This document shows positions 42,506 through 52,024 of a DNA stretch of 64,000 nt, one piece after another. How positions within the stretch are numbered: position 1 is the stretch's first letter; every line of letters starts with the position of its first letter. The notes beneath the pieces are model-generated. The model ran no database searches, was not told the origin of the DNA, and worked only from the letters and a program-made list of their open reading frames with translations. The stretch is from positions 47,334 through 111,333 of the forward strand of contig CAKZQC010000021.1 in NCBI GenBank assembly GCA_937139495.1, read 5' to 3'. The position numbers and the translations under genes are program-made. The DNA comes from an uncultured Saprospiraceae bacterium (GTDB lineage Bacteria; Bacteroidota; Bacteroidia; Chitinophagales; Saprospiraceae).

Positions 42506-44446
42506 TTAGTGCGTAACACCTACTGGCATATCATGATCAAAAATTCCTCTGAGTTGAGGGTGTTGGTGGTCATATGTTGTTGTTGCCACTTTTTCTGATA
42601 CATACTTATATAATTCCGAAACTGTTATAATTTTATCTCCATTAGCATCGGCAGCTCCTTTTAGCCCTTCTACATAGTGATAAGTAAATGCTCCTTGTTG
42701 CAAAGAGCCCATTTCCAAAGAAGTTTCGTTACTAGCCGAGGACATGAACAGAGCCATTCCTTGACTTGTTCGTCCTAAGTGATCATAGTATTTTTGATTC
42801 ATTTCATCTTCTGTTAGTTTCCTTCTCTCCTTAACATCTTCACTATTGAAGGTGCCAGAGTAGCAGGCATCGGCAATACACAACCTTTTATTGACACCAC
42901 TCGCCGCAATAATTTTTTTGAGCTCTGTGTGGGAAACACTACCGTCGTGTCCTGCAAAAATATTAGGTCCTCCATGTCCTGAAAAATAAAAAATAATCAA
43001 ATCATTGGGGTTTGCTTTCATATATAACTCATCTGCAGCAGCTAGTATATTGGCACGAGTAGCTTCGTCATTCAGTAGAAATTTGACCTGTTCATCAGGT
43101 AATTTTCCACCTTTAGGGCTTTGCAAGAAATTTTTTAGGTGAGTCGCATCATCGTCACAAAATCTTAGGTCGCCCCAGCCACTTTTATTTTGGTCGTCAG
43201 AATAATCAGAAACTCCTACAATGACGGCCCAAACTTTAGGTGGAATTTTAGAGACAATCCCTTTTCCATCTTCTACTAATTCTACGATAGAAACATCTTT
43301 TTCACCATTTTCTTCATAGCTAGTTTGCCCCACTACAATAAGCTGACCTTTACGACCAATAGCAACAGAGTTTGCTTCGTCACGATAGGTTCCACCTATT
43401 TCTTTTGACCACATACAATCTCCCTCAAGGTCAAATTTAGATACCCACATATCCCAGTCTTCGTCAGACTCCAAGGAAAGATCATGGTGAATGGCACCAA
43501 CTATCAATATATTACCATCAGTATCAAAAGCAACATCATTAGCTATGTTCGGTATAATCCCGTACATCCAAGAAGTTTCCATTATTTTATTACCTTCTTT
43601 GTCGATCAAAAATATAGCCGCATGCGAATCGTCCTCCTTCATGTTGTCTCCACACAATATGATATTTCCAAGTGCATCAATGGCAAAGTTATCAATAATA
43701 TAGTTTTTGACATTGAGCCAATCTAATGGTTTTGTTGAAAGAACCTTTCCATTATTATTGAGTGTACGAATAAGAAATCTACCATCAGAAGCCTTTGGAC
43801 CAGAGGCTTCTGATACAAGAATAAATTGATTAGTAAATGGAATCATTTTCATCCCAATAGGGTCATCATCAACATCATGTTCTACTATTTCTGACCACTT
43901 TATTTCTCCCTGAGCATTTATTTTTGTTATTTCTATTCTATAGTTAAGCTCCTTGTCGATTTCCTTATCATAACATAACATTATATCGTTATCCATATTT
44001 TCAACAATAGAATTGCAATAAATCCACTCCTTGCGGTCACTAACCTCAGAAGACCAAACGACATTACCCTCTAAATCTAACTTTAAAATTCTTATAAATA
44101 TAGGTTTTCTGTTAGTGGGATTTACCCTAGCAGCAGCAATGATATGTTTTTTGTCCTTACTAATCAATACATGCGTTATTTCTGTTCTTTCTTTCTTATT
44201 GATGTAGAATTTATTCCAGACACGTTTGCCTTTATTGTCCATTAGGAATATATTGGCCTTACGTTCAGAAGTCTCCTTATCTCTACTATAGCCCCCAACT
44301 ATATACTGGTCGCCTATAGGAACCACGCAGGTAGCAAAGTCATCGGTATTCCCTCCAAAGGTTTTACTCCACGTAATATTTGGTTGAGCTATTGCTATGG
44401 AAGAAATGGTAATGCACAGAAGCATTAATAATAGTGTTTTTTTCAT
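42506..44446 (-). CDS. exported caspase-like (C14) protease with propeller-like N-terminus
   Basis: A 646-residue protein with a signal peptide (residues 1-20, SSIAIAQ). Residues about 22-395 carry repeats of a 'GN-[IV]-[IV]-[LV]-x-G' type (YIVGGYSRDKE, NIILCGDNMKED, NILIVGAIHHD, QLIVVGQTSYEENG), as in exported beta-propeller or SBBP-like proteins. The C-terminal domain (about 400-640) is caspase-like: KVWAVIVGVSDYSDDQ, then the catalytic FYFSGHGG (His491) and ADACYSG (Cys528). A QGAFTYHYVEGLKGAADANGD segment follows. Both catalytic residues are present. Function outside the cytoplasm is inferred. Its terminator lies downstream and it is monocistronic. Confidence 0.85.
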   Translation of the reverse strand: MKKTLLLMLLCITISSIAIAQPNITWSKTFGGNTDDFATCVVPIGDQYIVGGYSRDKETSERKANIFLMDNKGKRVWNKFYINKKERTEITHVLISKDKKHIIAAARVNPTNRKPIFIRILKLDLEGNVVWSSEVSDRKEWIYCNSIVENMDNDIMLCYDKEIDKELNYRIEITKINAQGEIKWSEIVEHDVDDDPIGMKMIPFTNQFILVSEASGPKASDGRFLIRTLNNNGKVLSTKPLDWLNVKNYIIDNFAIDALGNIILCGDNMKEDDSHAAIFLIDKEGNKIMETSWMYGIIPNIANDVAFDTDGNILIVGAIHHDLSLESDEDWDMWVSKFDLEGDCMWSKEIGGTYRDEANSVAIGRKGQLIVVGQTSYEENGEKDVSIVELVEDGKGIVSKIPPKVWAVIVGVSDYSDDQNKSGWGDLRFCDDDATHLKNFLQSPKGGKLPDEQVKFLLNDEATRANILAAADELYMKANPNDLIIFYFSGHGGPNIFAGHDGSVSHTELKKIIAASGVNKRLCIADACYSGTFNSEDVKERRKLTEDEMNQKYYDHLGRTSQGMALFMSSASNETSLEMGSLQQGAFTYHYVEGLKGAADANGDKIITVSELYKYVSEKVATTTYDHQHPQLRGIFDHDMPVGVTH

Positions 44447-44653
44447 TGGTGATAATTTAAATTATTATAAATATTAAAAAGGAAACTCATATCTTTATTT
44501 CAAACAGTTCCTTTATTTAAGAGCACGGCATTATACTTAAAAAAGTATAATAAGCTTTAAATATCGGAAATAATAGTGAAATAAAAAAACCTATGAATTA
44601 TTATGCTTGATTTTTTTTCAACTAGAGGGCTGTAAACTAGCGAGATAAAACAA

Positions 44654-44687
44654 AAACAGAATACTCCTACTAAGGAATATTCTGTTT
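44654..44687 (-). terminator. terminator downstream of element D
   Basis: AAACAGAATACTCC pairs with GGAATATTCTGTTT with one mismatch; on the minus strand TTTTTGTTTT follows. It is the likely terminator of the 515-residue protein gene, from which it is separated by element D. The rest of 44447-44748 holds nothing I can identify. Confidence 0.55.
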
Positions 44688-44748
44688 GAAATGTATGCTC
44701 GTATTAACTGCAATACCATTTTTAGAATATCGCAGGTGCACTGTGTTT

Positions 44749-44963
44749 AGAGCGTGTCTAAATTTATACTAAATTGTAATTTGAAAAGTCTTTTTCTATT
44801 ATATTCCACCTATTTTTTGCTTCATAGCTCCCTACGTCCGTTTGTCTTGATTCCAACTTCACGTTGGAAGACAGGCTAAGGCTATGCAGCAAAAAAGGAT
44901 GCTTATCTGAACCAAAAAAATCCTACACAAATTATCAAAAACCATAATTTAAAACACGCTCTT
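44749..44963. mobile_element. element D, 215-bp MITE-like palindromic element
   Basis: Ends AGAGCGTGT (44749-44757) and ACACGCTCT (44955-44963) are perfect inverted repeats extended by imperfect matches (TCTAAATTTA against TTTTAAATTA). Inside, TTGCTTCATAGC and GCTATGCAGCAA pair with one mismatch and TTCCAACTTCACGTTGGAA forms a central hairpin, so the whole element is a large stem-loop. No reading frame. It begins 2 bp after the stop of the 515-residue protein gene. Confidence 0.6.
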
Positions 44964-44965
44964 AT

Positions 44966-46513
44966 TTATTTTCCTTGCATTTTTTTAGTTTCCACAATTC
45001 CATAGTACACATTTTTCACAGCCGTCTCCCAGTCTCCCCTGCGATTTACTTTTGTATAAAAATCATAGCTGCTGTATTTATCATTATGTTCTTTGAGGCG
45101 TCTGAACAACTTTTCGCAGAAAGGTAAATTGACCGGAAGTTCACCAGTTATAGTGTTGTAGTCTTGCAAAATCCCCCTCCAATAAGCGGATTCTTCCGCT
45201 GCAATTGCTTTTTCTTCTGGAAGAATCTCTAAGTACAATTGTCTATCCTCGCTCAAAAACTTCAACACTTTCTGTACCCGTTTATCTTTTCTATAAATTT
45301 TCTTGATTAACGATTGGTGTGCAATATTAACAGACCCTGGTCCAAACACATCCAACAACTGATCAACCAAATAATAATCTGCTAACTTGGCTTTTATTTT
45401 TTCTTCTATTTTTTTACGATTGCCACTATATTGAGCTACAAATGTAGCATTTACTTTTCGAGCGGCTATCGTTTGGTATTTCATGCTTTTATCTGACAAA
45501 TCTACCTCTTTTGTAGCCGCTTGCATTGCCAAGAGCAACGCCCCTTCGATAGCTGCCATTCGTTCCGCCTCTGAACCAATCGCTTCGCCCTTGCCTTCTT
45601 GTGTAAATTCGTAATCAAATCCACCCATTTTGACCTTGACAATTGTTTTGCCTTCGGCTGTCGTTACATCCATTTTATCACCATTATACTCTGTATTGAT
45701 GTCGATGGCGGCACTTGCTTCTATCACGGGTGAATATTTGCCAAGTTTTTCTTTTATCTCTTCGTTTTTATTGAAATCCGCTTTCACACCCAAGGCAATA
45801 GCCCCTCCAACCTTAACCAACTCAAAACCTTTGCTATCCCATTTACCTTTTATAGACATAATTCCGTTGGTAGTCAACTTAAGGACTCCTCCTGTCAACT
45901 CTTCTAGGAATTTAGTAGCCGCACCTGTTATTATCGTCATAATATTAACTTCGATATATACGGTAGTCACGCCATCGGCGTTATTTAGTTCTATTTTGAA
46001 TACCTCCTCTGCTTCAAAATCAAGTTTGCTATTGTGATTATCAAAGTCGTACTCAAAACCTGACTCCATACCCATCTCTTTTTTGAGTGCTTTTTCGATT
46101 CCCTTTAGTCGAATTGATATTTTACCCTTGATAGCTGGAGCAGGACAAATAACAATCGTGGGGTTTGCTTTGATTTCAATTTTCATATCTGTCCCAGATA
46201 TATCTATTGTTTTATCAATTTTTATTTTATTACCTGTCGATATGTTTTTTGTTTTGCAATAAGCAACAAATTGCTCTACCGTAGTTGGGACTTTATTCGA
46301 TTTAGCTTTTTTGGCTTTAGCAGGTTTCCGACTTCTTCTTCTCAACTCTTTCTGTATGGCAAGTATGTTTTGGTGCATACTATCTAATTGTACCTGTTCT
46401 CGTTCATCAATACGCCCGTCATTTTCCAAAAAATATTTTTCATATTTATTGAGCTCTGCCGCCATCTCTTCCATTTTATCTTTCAACCTATCTATCTTTT
46501 CTTGATTTGTCAT
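44966..46513 (-). CDS. large soluble protein of unknown function
   Basis: A 515-residue protein, no signal peptide. The N-terminal 60 residues are a coiled coil (RLKDKMEEMAAELNKYEKY and DEREQVQLDSMHQNILAIQKEL). A very basic linker (RRRSRKPAKAKKAKSNK) follows, then a beta-rich domain (IDISGTDMKIEIKANPTIV, then CPAPAIKGKISIRLKG), a hydrophobic helix (IMTIITGAATKFLEELTG) and a helical C-terminal half ending NVYYGIVETKKMQGK. I recognise no family. The general plan (coiled coil, beta region, helical end, no export signal) is like that of the 717-residue protein at 36018, but I see no alignable identity beyond short segments. Element D and a terminator follow. Confidence 0.6.
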   Translation of the reverse strand: MTNQEKIDRLKDKMEEMAAELNKYEKYFLENDGRIDEREQVQLDSMHQNILAIQKELRRRSRKPAKAKKAKSNKVPTTVEQFVAYCKTKNISTGNKIKIDKTIDISGTDMKIEIKANPTIVICPAPAIKGKISIRLKGIEKALKKEMGMESGFEYDFDNHNSKLDFEAEEVFKIELNNADGVTTVYIEVNIMTIITGAATKFLEELTGGVLKLTTNGIMSIKGKWDSKGFELVKVGGAIALGVKADFNKNEEIKEKLGKYSPVIEASAAIDINTEYNGDKMDVTTAEGKTIVKVKMGGFDYEFTQEGKGEAIGSEAERMAAIEGALLLAMQAATKEVDLSDKSMKYQTIAARKVNATFVAQYSGNRKKIEEKIKAKLADYYLVDQLLDVFGPGSVNIAHQSLIKKIYRKDKRVQKVLKFLSEDRQLYLEILPEEKAIAAEESAYWRGILQDYNTITGELPVNLPFCEKLFRRLKEHNDKYSSYDFYTKVNRRGDWETAVKNVYYGIVETKKMQGK

Positions 46514-46692
46514 TATTTTTCTTTAGGGAATTATTATTTTTTGAATATTTTAAATTATCGCTATTTTTCGAGTACTTTTATTTTGGTACTGCTTAAAATT
46601 AATACTTTAGATTAGTAGCCACAAGCGTAAAAAATCAAAATTGTGATGAAAAATAAGCTATTCTTAATTTTCAACTAAAAAACACCATCACC

Positions 46693-48135
46693 TTGAAAAC
46701 CAACCAACTAATCAACACGCTAAGTAGCAAAGAAGTCAAAAATTTCTCCAAGACTGTGTTGAATATTCACAAGCGAAAAACACTCAAAATACTCTTTGAC
46801 ACCCTCAAAAAAGATCCAGAAATAGACAAAAAGGTATTATTCAAAAAAGTATTTGAGCAACCTTATAGCACTAGCAAAGATTCGCTGCTACGCAATGAAT
46901 TTCGATTGCTAAACCAAGAAATAGAAAGTTTTTTGGTTATTGCCAAACGGCAAAAAGAATTCAACATAAAGGACTGGGACAATCAACTAGATTTGTTGCG
47001 TATTTATCTAGCAAGACAAGCCGAGGACTTATTTCACCCACTCTGGCGTAAGCTTTACAAGAAAGCAACAACAGCACGTCTTTACGACATCAAGATCACT
47101 TTAGTACAGCTACTTTTCGACTATCAAACGCAGCATGCTCCCATTGGTTTCGATATTTATCAAGCGGTTTATACCCTACTCACCGACAGCTTGCAAGATA
47201 CATTGGCTTACCTCCAAGAGCAATATCACCGAACAGCTCTTCATCAAGCATTTTTGGGTCGGACACTGACAGCACTACACCCTAGTTTCGAGCCAGCTCC
47301 AGCTACCAAGCATTATCAAGTCAATGAAGTACTCGAAAATGACGCCGTCATCATGTACCTACGGTGCGTAACAAGAGGATATAGCTTGAGTGGCGAAGCC
47401 AAAATAAAGGTACTCTTAGAAGCACTCGAAAAAGCTGAGGCACTTTACTCGTCGCCTAATTATGCCGACTTGCTAGAAGAACTACCATTGGTCAAAGCTC
47501 GCATTGGCTTAGAGTATTTCTTACTCAAACAATACCAAAAAGCGGATAAAATCTATCGCCCATTGATAGAAACCAATGCTGTCGTTTCGCACAAAAGGAC
47601 TGGCTTTTATTACAATTATTTTGTCAATATTATTTGTATAGGCGACTACCAACGGGCTTTGGATTGGTATCAGCAGAGCGATGAAGAATGGAAACAAAGT
47701 CCATTGGTTGTACATCGTATCAAATATCTATTGTGTTGGTGTTATATTCTGCAACAGCAATACCAAAAGCCGTTGGAATTATTGCTACCAGAAACCCTAG
47801 AAGAACAGCCCGAAAATGACGCCCTTTATGCCAAAATTCTATTGTCTATTTTGTATTATCATACAGGTGATAACAAATTGGCAGAAAGGCAACTCTACAA
47901 CCTAAACCAAAACAACCGCTATGCTAGCCCCATTGAAACAGTTTATATTATGTATGGGCAGCTCTTGCACCGATTCTTGTTGGCTCTTCAGGCTATCAAC
48001 GCCCCTCAAAGAAATAAAAGGATTGGACAAGTCAAAAAAGATTTAGAAAAATTTTATGTCTCCGAAGCAGGTGCGACTGCTTCATTTTTGTATTACAGGT
48101 GGCTTGGCGAACAGTGTGATAAGGCATTGTTATAG
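46693..48135 (+). CDS. helical-repeat protein of unknown function (TTG start)
   Basis: A 480-residue soluble protein made almost entirely of helices, with TPR-like pairs in the second half (KARIGLEYFLLKQYQKADKIYRPL, then NYFVNIICIGDYQRALDWYQ, then KILLSILYYHTGDNKLAERQL). The only workable start is TTG at 46693, reading MKTNQLINTLSSKEVKN. The next in-frame ATG lies far inside. The N-terminal half is helical without clear repeats and contains LSSKEVKNFSKTVLNIHKRK, a pattern seen at the start of several Bacteroidota proteins of unknown function. Cytoplasmic scaffold is inferred. Transcribed divergently from the 515-residue protein. Confidence 0.65.
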   Translation: MKTNQLINTLSSKEVKNFSKTVLNIHKRKTLKILFDTLKKDPEIDKKVLFKKVFEQPYSTSKDSLLRNEFRLLNQEIESFLVIAKRQKEFNIKDWDNQLDLLRIYLARQAEDLFHPLWRKLYKKATTARLYDIKITLVQLLFDYQTQHAPIGFDIYQAVYTLLTDSLQDTLAYLQEQYHRTALHQAFLGRTLTALHPSFEPAPATKHYQVNEVLENDAVIMYLRCVTRGYSLSGEAKIKVLLEALEKAEALYSSPNYADLLEELPLVKARIGLEYFLLKQYQKADKIYRPLIETNAVVSHKRTGFYYNYFVNIICIGDYQRALDWYQQSDEEWKQSPLVVHRIKYLLCWCYILQQQYQKPLELLLPETLEEQPENDALYAKILLSILYYHTGDNKLAERQLYNLNQNNRYASPIETVYIMYGQLLHRFLLALQAINAPQRNKRIGQVKKDLEKFYVSEAGATASFLYYRWLGEQCDKALL

Positions 48136-48277
48136 TGTCTCAAAAACACATTAGTTAGTAGCTATTCACCAACTTGGTCTATGTTTTGTAACTAACAGAA
48201 CAGCTTGAGCAACTTAGTAGTTTTTATCATCTGGACGTACTATTTCTTTAAAGTATTGAGCCTAGTAGTTTTTTTGT

Positions 48278-48285
48278 TATATTTG
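48278..48285 (+). promoter_or_regulatory. -7 element upstream of the M61 protease gene
   Basis: TATATTTG matches TAnnTTTG and lies 127 bp upstream of the start, implying a long leader. Confidence 0.4.
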
Positions 48286-48412
48286 CGACCATCAAAGTCA
48301 TTACTTGAGCTGACTTTGTTTATTTTTTATCTATTATTTTTACTTTTTGAGCTTACGAGGTTATTTTGTTTTTATCATTGTATAAACATAGCTTCTTAGG
48401 CGTACAAAAAAT

Positions 48413-50278
48413 ATGACCATGAAATATTATTGTTTTTTTTTACTAATGCTATGGAGTAGTTTAGCAACACTGACTGCCCAAAACGCAGAAGCTTATCAAT
48501 ATAAAGTAGATCTCAATAGGATTTCCAATGATGCACTCATTGTTGATCTGATTGTACCTAGTAGTATTACACAAGATAACCCCACTTTTTATTTTCCTAG
48601 AATCATACCAGGCACCTACGAAATTTCCAACTATGGTCGCTTCGTGAGTAGCCTCAAAGCGTACGACAAGCGAGGCAACGAAGTGCCTGTAGAGCGCCAA
48701 GACGAAAATACTTGGAAAATCAATGGCAAAAAAATTGCTAAAATCTCTTACAAATTAGATGACACATGGGATGCGGATGTACACAAAAAAGATGCAGTAT
48801 TTGAGGCATCTGGAAGTAACTTTGAAGCAGGCAAAAACTTTGTATTGTGTGCCAATGCTTGTTTTGGTTTTTTTGAAGGAACCGAAAACCTCCCCTTTGA
48901 AGTAACATTCGATAGACCGTCCAATTTTTATGCAACCACTTCGCTCAATCGCTTTGGAGGTGACTTCGATTCAGATATTTTCTTGGCTCGCAATTACCAC
49001 GATTTGGTTGATGCCCCTATTATGTACTGTATCCCAGATACCGTCAATTTCAAATTAGGCTATGGTGATATTCAAATTTCTGTTTATTCGCCTAACGGAA
49101 TTGTTACCGCCAAGGATATTTACCAAGAAATTGGGACAATGCTCAATGCCCAAATCAAATACATGGGCAACATTCTACCTGTCGATCGCTATGCTTTTAT
49201 GATTTATCTCTCGCCCGATGGTTACAAATCAGGTAACGTAGGAGCATTGGAACACGCTCGTTCTTCTGTATTTTGTTTGACCGAAGAGAAAGCCGATAAA
49301 ATTAGTAAGTTAGTAGTCGATATTGCTTCGCATGAGTTTTTTCACATGATTACGCCACTATATATCCACTCAGAAGAAATCCATAACTTTGACTACATCA
49401 ACCCAAAAATGTCTAAGCACTTGTGGTTGTACGAAGGCGTAATTGAATATATGGCTCAACACATGCAAGCGAAGCACGACTTGATAACTGATGAAGACTT
49501 TCTGGCTCGTCTGCGCAATAAAATAAAAGATGCAGGGCATTACAAGCAAGGTATTTCTTTGGCAGAAATGAGCAAGAAATGTTTGATAGAACCCTACTCC
49601 AAACAATACAATAATATCTACTACAAAGGTGCTATTGTAGCCATGTGTTTGGATTTGGAATTGATGAGCCTCTCTGAAGGAAAATACGATATTCAAATGC
49701 TACTTCGAGATTTGTCAGGTTATTATGGCGAAGATCTGGCGTTTAAAGACGATGAGTTGTACGAAAAAATTATCGCTATCACAGGCTATCGCCAACTAGG
49801 CAAATTCTTTGAACGCTATGTAGAAGGTACAGAAACATTGCCTTATGATAAGTTTGTAGAACCCTTTGGCATAGAATACTTGGAGGAAGCTGAAATTATG
49901 GAAATTTCCTCTTTGGGCGGTATCGAAAATGGCGTAGTTAAGCCTGATTCACTCGATCGTTTCTTCATTTCCAAAGCCGAAAAACTAGATAAATTTGGCA
50001 AGGAAGGTATTAAGTTTCAACAAGATGATATTATATTGAAATGGAACGACAAGAAGCTAACCGCTCGTACCGTTTCTGGTGTTTTGTTCACTTACATGAA
50101 TAGTGTCAAAGCAGGTGATGTGCTCGAAATAGAAGTACTACGTGATGGCAAACCCTTATTGCTAAGTACTACCGTGACTCCGATTCCTGTCGTCAAACAA
50201 CATGTATTCAAGATGATAGATAATCCGACACCACAGCAGCTAGCACTTCGCAAAAGATGGTTGACCCCGACCGAATAG
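48413..50278 (+). CDS. M61-family aminopeptidase with PDZ domain
   Basis: A 621-residue protein with a signal peptide (to about residue 23, LTAQNAEAY). The start could also be the ATG at 48419. The N-terminal beta domain leads to the metalloprotease motif ASHEFFHMITPLYIHSEEI (HEFFH at 307-311), and the third zinc ligand is probably the Glu in WLYEGVIEY. This fits glycyl-aminopeptidase-type M61 enzymes, including the 'GALEH' box (GNVGALEHARSSVF). The C-terminal segment (QDDIILKWNDKKLTARTV, GDVLEIEVLRDGKP) is a PDZ domain. Length is normal. It is monocistronic with a strong terminator. Confidence 0.9.
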   Translation: MTMKYYCFFLLMLWSSLATLTAQNAEAYQYKVDLNRISNDALIVDLIVPSSITQDNPTFYFPRIIPGTYEISNYGRFVSSLKAYDKRGNEVPVERQDENTWKINGKKIAKISYKLDDTWDADVHKKDAVFEASGSNFEAGKNFVLCANACFGFFEGTENLPFEVTFDRPSNFYATTSLNRFGGDFDSDIFLARNYHDLVDAPIMYCIPDTVNFKLGYGDIQISVYSPNGIVTAKDIYQEIGTMLNAQIKYMGNILPVDRYAFMIYLSPDGYKSGNVGALEHARSSVFCLTEEKADKISKLVVDIASHEFFHMITPLYIHSEEIHNFDYINPKMSKHLWLYEGVIEYMAQHMQAKHDLITDEDFLARLRNKIKDAGHYKQGISLAEMSKKCLIEPYSKQYNNIYYKGAIVAMCLDLELMSLSEGKYDIQMLLRDLSGYYGEDLAFKDDELYEKIIAITGYRQLGKFFERYVEGTETLPYDKFVEPFGIEYLEEAEIMEISSLGGIENGVVKPDSLDRFFISKAEKLDKFGKEGIKFQQDDIILKWNDKKLTARTVSGVLFTYMNSVKAGDVLEIEVLRDGKPLLLSTTVTPIPVVKQHVFKMIDNPTPQQLALRKRWLTPTE

Positions 50279-50301
50279 TTTATGTACTAAGTAGGTTATT
50301 C

Positions 50302-50339
50302 AAAAAGACTCTTTTAACTCAGGCTAAAAGAGTCTTTTT
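50302..50339 (+). terminator. terminator of the M61 gene
   Basis: AAAAAGACTCTTTTA pairs with TAAAAGAGTCTTTTT, 23 bp after the stop. The rest of 50279-50597 is promoter and leader of the next gene, with nothing else recognised. Confidence 0.8.
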
Positions 50340-50471
50340 CTGTTTTCTCTATTCGTTTCACCTCAATCTATTAATACATAGAATCAATCCTAAAGTTCTT
50401 AATTTAGTCCTAAAAGTATACCCTTAATAACAAATTGCCTCTCCATAAAACCGAATTATGGGATAATTTAT

Positions 50472-50479
50472 TAACTTTG
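50472..50479 (+). promoter_or_regulatory. -7 element of the PKD/T9SS protein gene
   Basis: TAACTTTG matches TAnnTTTG, 118 bp upstream of the ATG at 50598, implying a leader of about 110 nt. Confidence 0.45.
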
Positions 50480-50597
50480 TTTAGTTATTCTTATGCTGGC
50501 AAATGAATTAGATACAACCCTTATACTGCATTATTTGCCTAGTATAGCACTATCATCAATCTATCGACAAACTTATTACACTAAATATGAAATTGAT

Positions 50598-52019
50598 ATG
50601 AAAAAGAACTTTTTTTTTACTATGCTAACACTCCTAGTAGTACTACTTACTGCTAGTGTGCAGACCGCTACGGCTCAATGCCCTGGTTGCTCCATCAATC
50701 TACCAGCGGGTATTCCTGCCGATACGATTTATGTCGATACCTTACCTTTTGCTTTCAAGAATGTTTATTATCAGGACTCTATGAGTTTTAGAGTTCCTTA
50801 TACAACCGACCCCTTGGCAGCAGTAGCCCCTCCTGGCACCAGTGTACCCACAGGACTCAATGTAGATTACTTCAAGGTAGTTAGCGTCACTGGTTTACCT
50901 CCAGGATTGAGCTGGATAGGCGACCGCCCTGCACCTATGATTTATAACGAAACAGCTCCCGATACTAGAGATGGTTGTATTATATTGTGTGGTACACCTG
51001 CCGCTTCAGGTACTTTTACCATCAATGTTAATCTTGAAATTCAAGTAGCAGGTATTGTATTCCCAACCCCTCCTATCCCACTTGCTTTCATAGTATATGC
51101 GGACACGAATGCAACATTTACAACAAATATGTCTAGTGGTTGTGCTCCATTTTTTGTACAAATCAACAATTTAGTACCAAGTAATGGCGAGCCTAATATT
51201 ACTTATGATTGGGATTTTGGCAATGGAACAACTTCTACATCTGAAAACCCTGACTCAGTAGAATATACTTTGGCTGATACAGGTATGGTAGCCATCAGAC
51301 AGCAAGTTATCATTGATACATTTCCTTATTTGCTAGATCGTGTTATTGTTACCGCTACAGACTGTTCTGATCCTATCTTCAATAGAGAGCCTGATATGTA
51401 TATGATTATATACGACGACACAACACAAATCATCAATACCGATCCTAACTTTGGTTTGATTGGCAATACACAAAACAACGAAAACGCTCCTGACACTATG
51501 GTTTTTGCAGGTCCATTACGTCTCAAAAACACCCCTTTCTTAATCGAGATATGGGATGATGACACAGCGGAATTCAATGCTGATGATCAATGTGGCGGCG
51601 GCGCTATTTCTGTTGGAGCCAATGATGGTGCAGGTATTCATATTGCCAACAATGGTGGTCTATCTATACAGTATGAAATTTCTCACTACGTAGATACTAT
51701 CGTTTATATAGACAGCGTTTTTGTTCAAAACTGCGTATCTGTAGAGTATCTCAAATTTGTAGAGCGTACACTTCTGGTGTATCCTAACCCTACTGCCGAT
51801 GTTGTCAATGTACAATTCGAAATGGAAGGATTTGCACACGATATCGAAGTTGTCGTTTCTGATATGTTAGGCAGAAATGTCTATACAGAACGTATCTCTA
51901 ACTTCGAAGGTCAATACAATCGTCAAGTAGATTTGAAAAATTATGCGGGCGGTGTTTATGTATTGCAATTAAAAATGGGCGATAAAATTGCTCATCGCAA
52001 GATTGTACTAAGCAAGTAA
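50598..52019 (+). CDS. exported PKD-domain protein with T9SS sorting domain
   Basis: A 473-residue protein from the ATG at 50598, where a typical signal peptide begins (MKKNFFFTMLTLLVVLL, cleavage near TATAQ). Upstream in-frame ATG at 50493 would put 35 unrelated residues in front. A beta-rich domain follows (PLAFIVYADTNATFTTNM) and a PKD domain (FVQINNLVPSNGEPNITYDW, then DFGNGTTSTSENPDS). The last 85 residues are a Por/type IX sorting domain: LLVYPNPTADVVNVQFEM, then VSDMLGRNVYTERIS, then LKNYAGGVYVLQLKMGDKI. It should be secreted to the surface. Function unknown. Confidence 0.85.
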   Translation: MKKNFFFTMLTLLVVLLTASVQTATAQCPGCSINLPAGIPADTIYVDTLPFAFKNVYYQDSMSFRVPYTTDPLAAVAPPGTSVPTGLNVDYFKVVSVTGLPPGLSWIGDRPAPMIYNETAPDTRDGCIILCGTPAASGTFTINVNLEIQVAGIVFPTPPIPLAFIVYADTNATFTTNMSSGCAPFFVQINNLVPSNGEPNITYDWDFGNGTTSTSENPDSVEYTLADTGMVAIRQQVIIDTFPYLLDRVIVTATDCSDPIFNREPDMYMIIYDDTTQIINTDPNFGLIGNTQNNENAPDTMVFAGPLRLKNTPFLIEIWDDDTAEFNADDQCGGGAISVGANDGAGIHIANNGGLSIQYEISHYVDTIVYIDSVFVQNCVSVEYLKFVERTLLVYPNPTADVVNVQFEMEGFAHDIEVVVSDMLGRNVYTERISNFEGQYNRQVDLKNYAGGVYVLQLKMGDKIAHRKIVLSK

Positions 52020-52024
52020 TTAAC

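Noticed and set aside
45630..46037. 135-residue open frame on plus inside the 515-residue protein gene
   Set aside because: Antisense to a longer frame with sensible protein composition.
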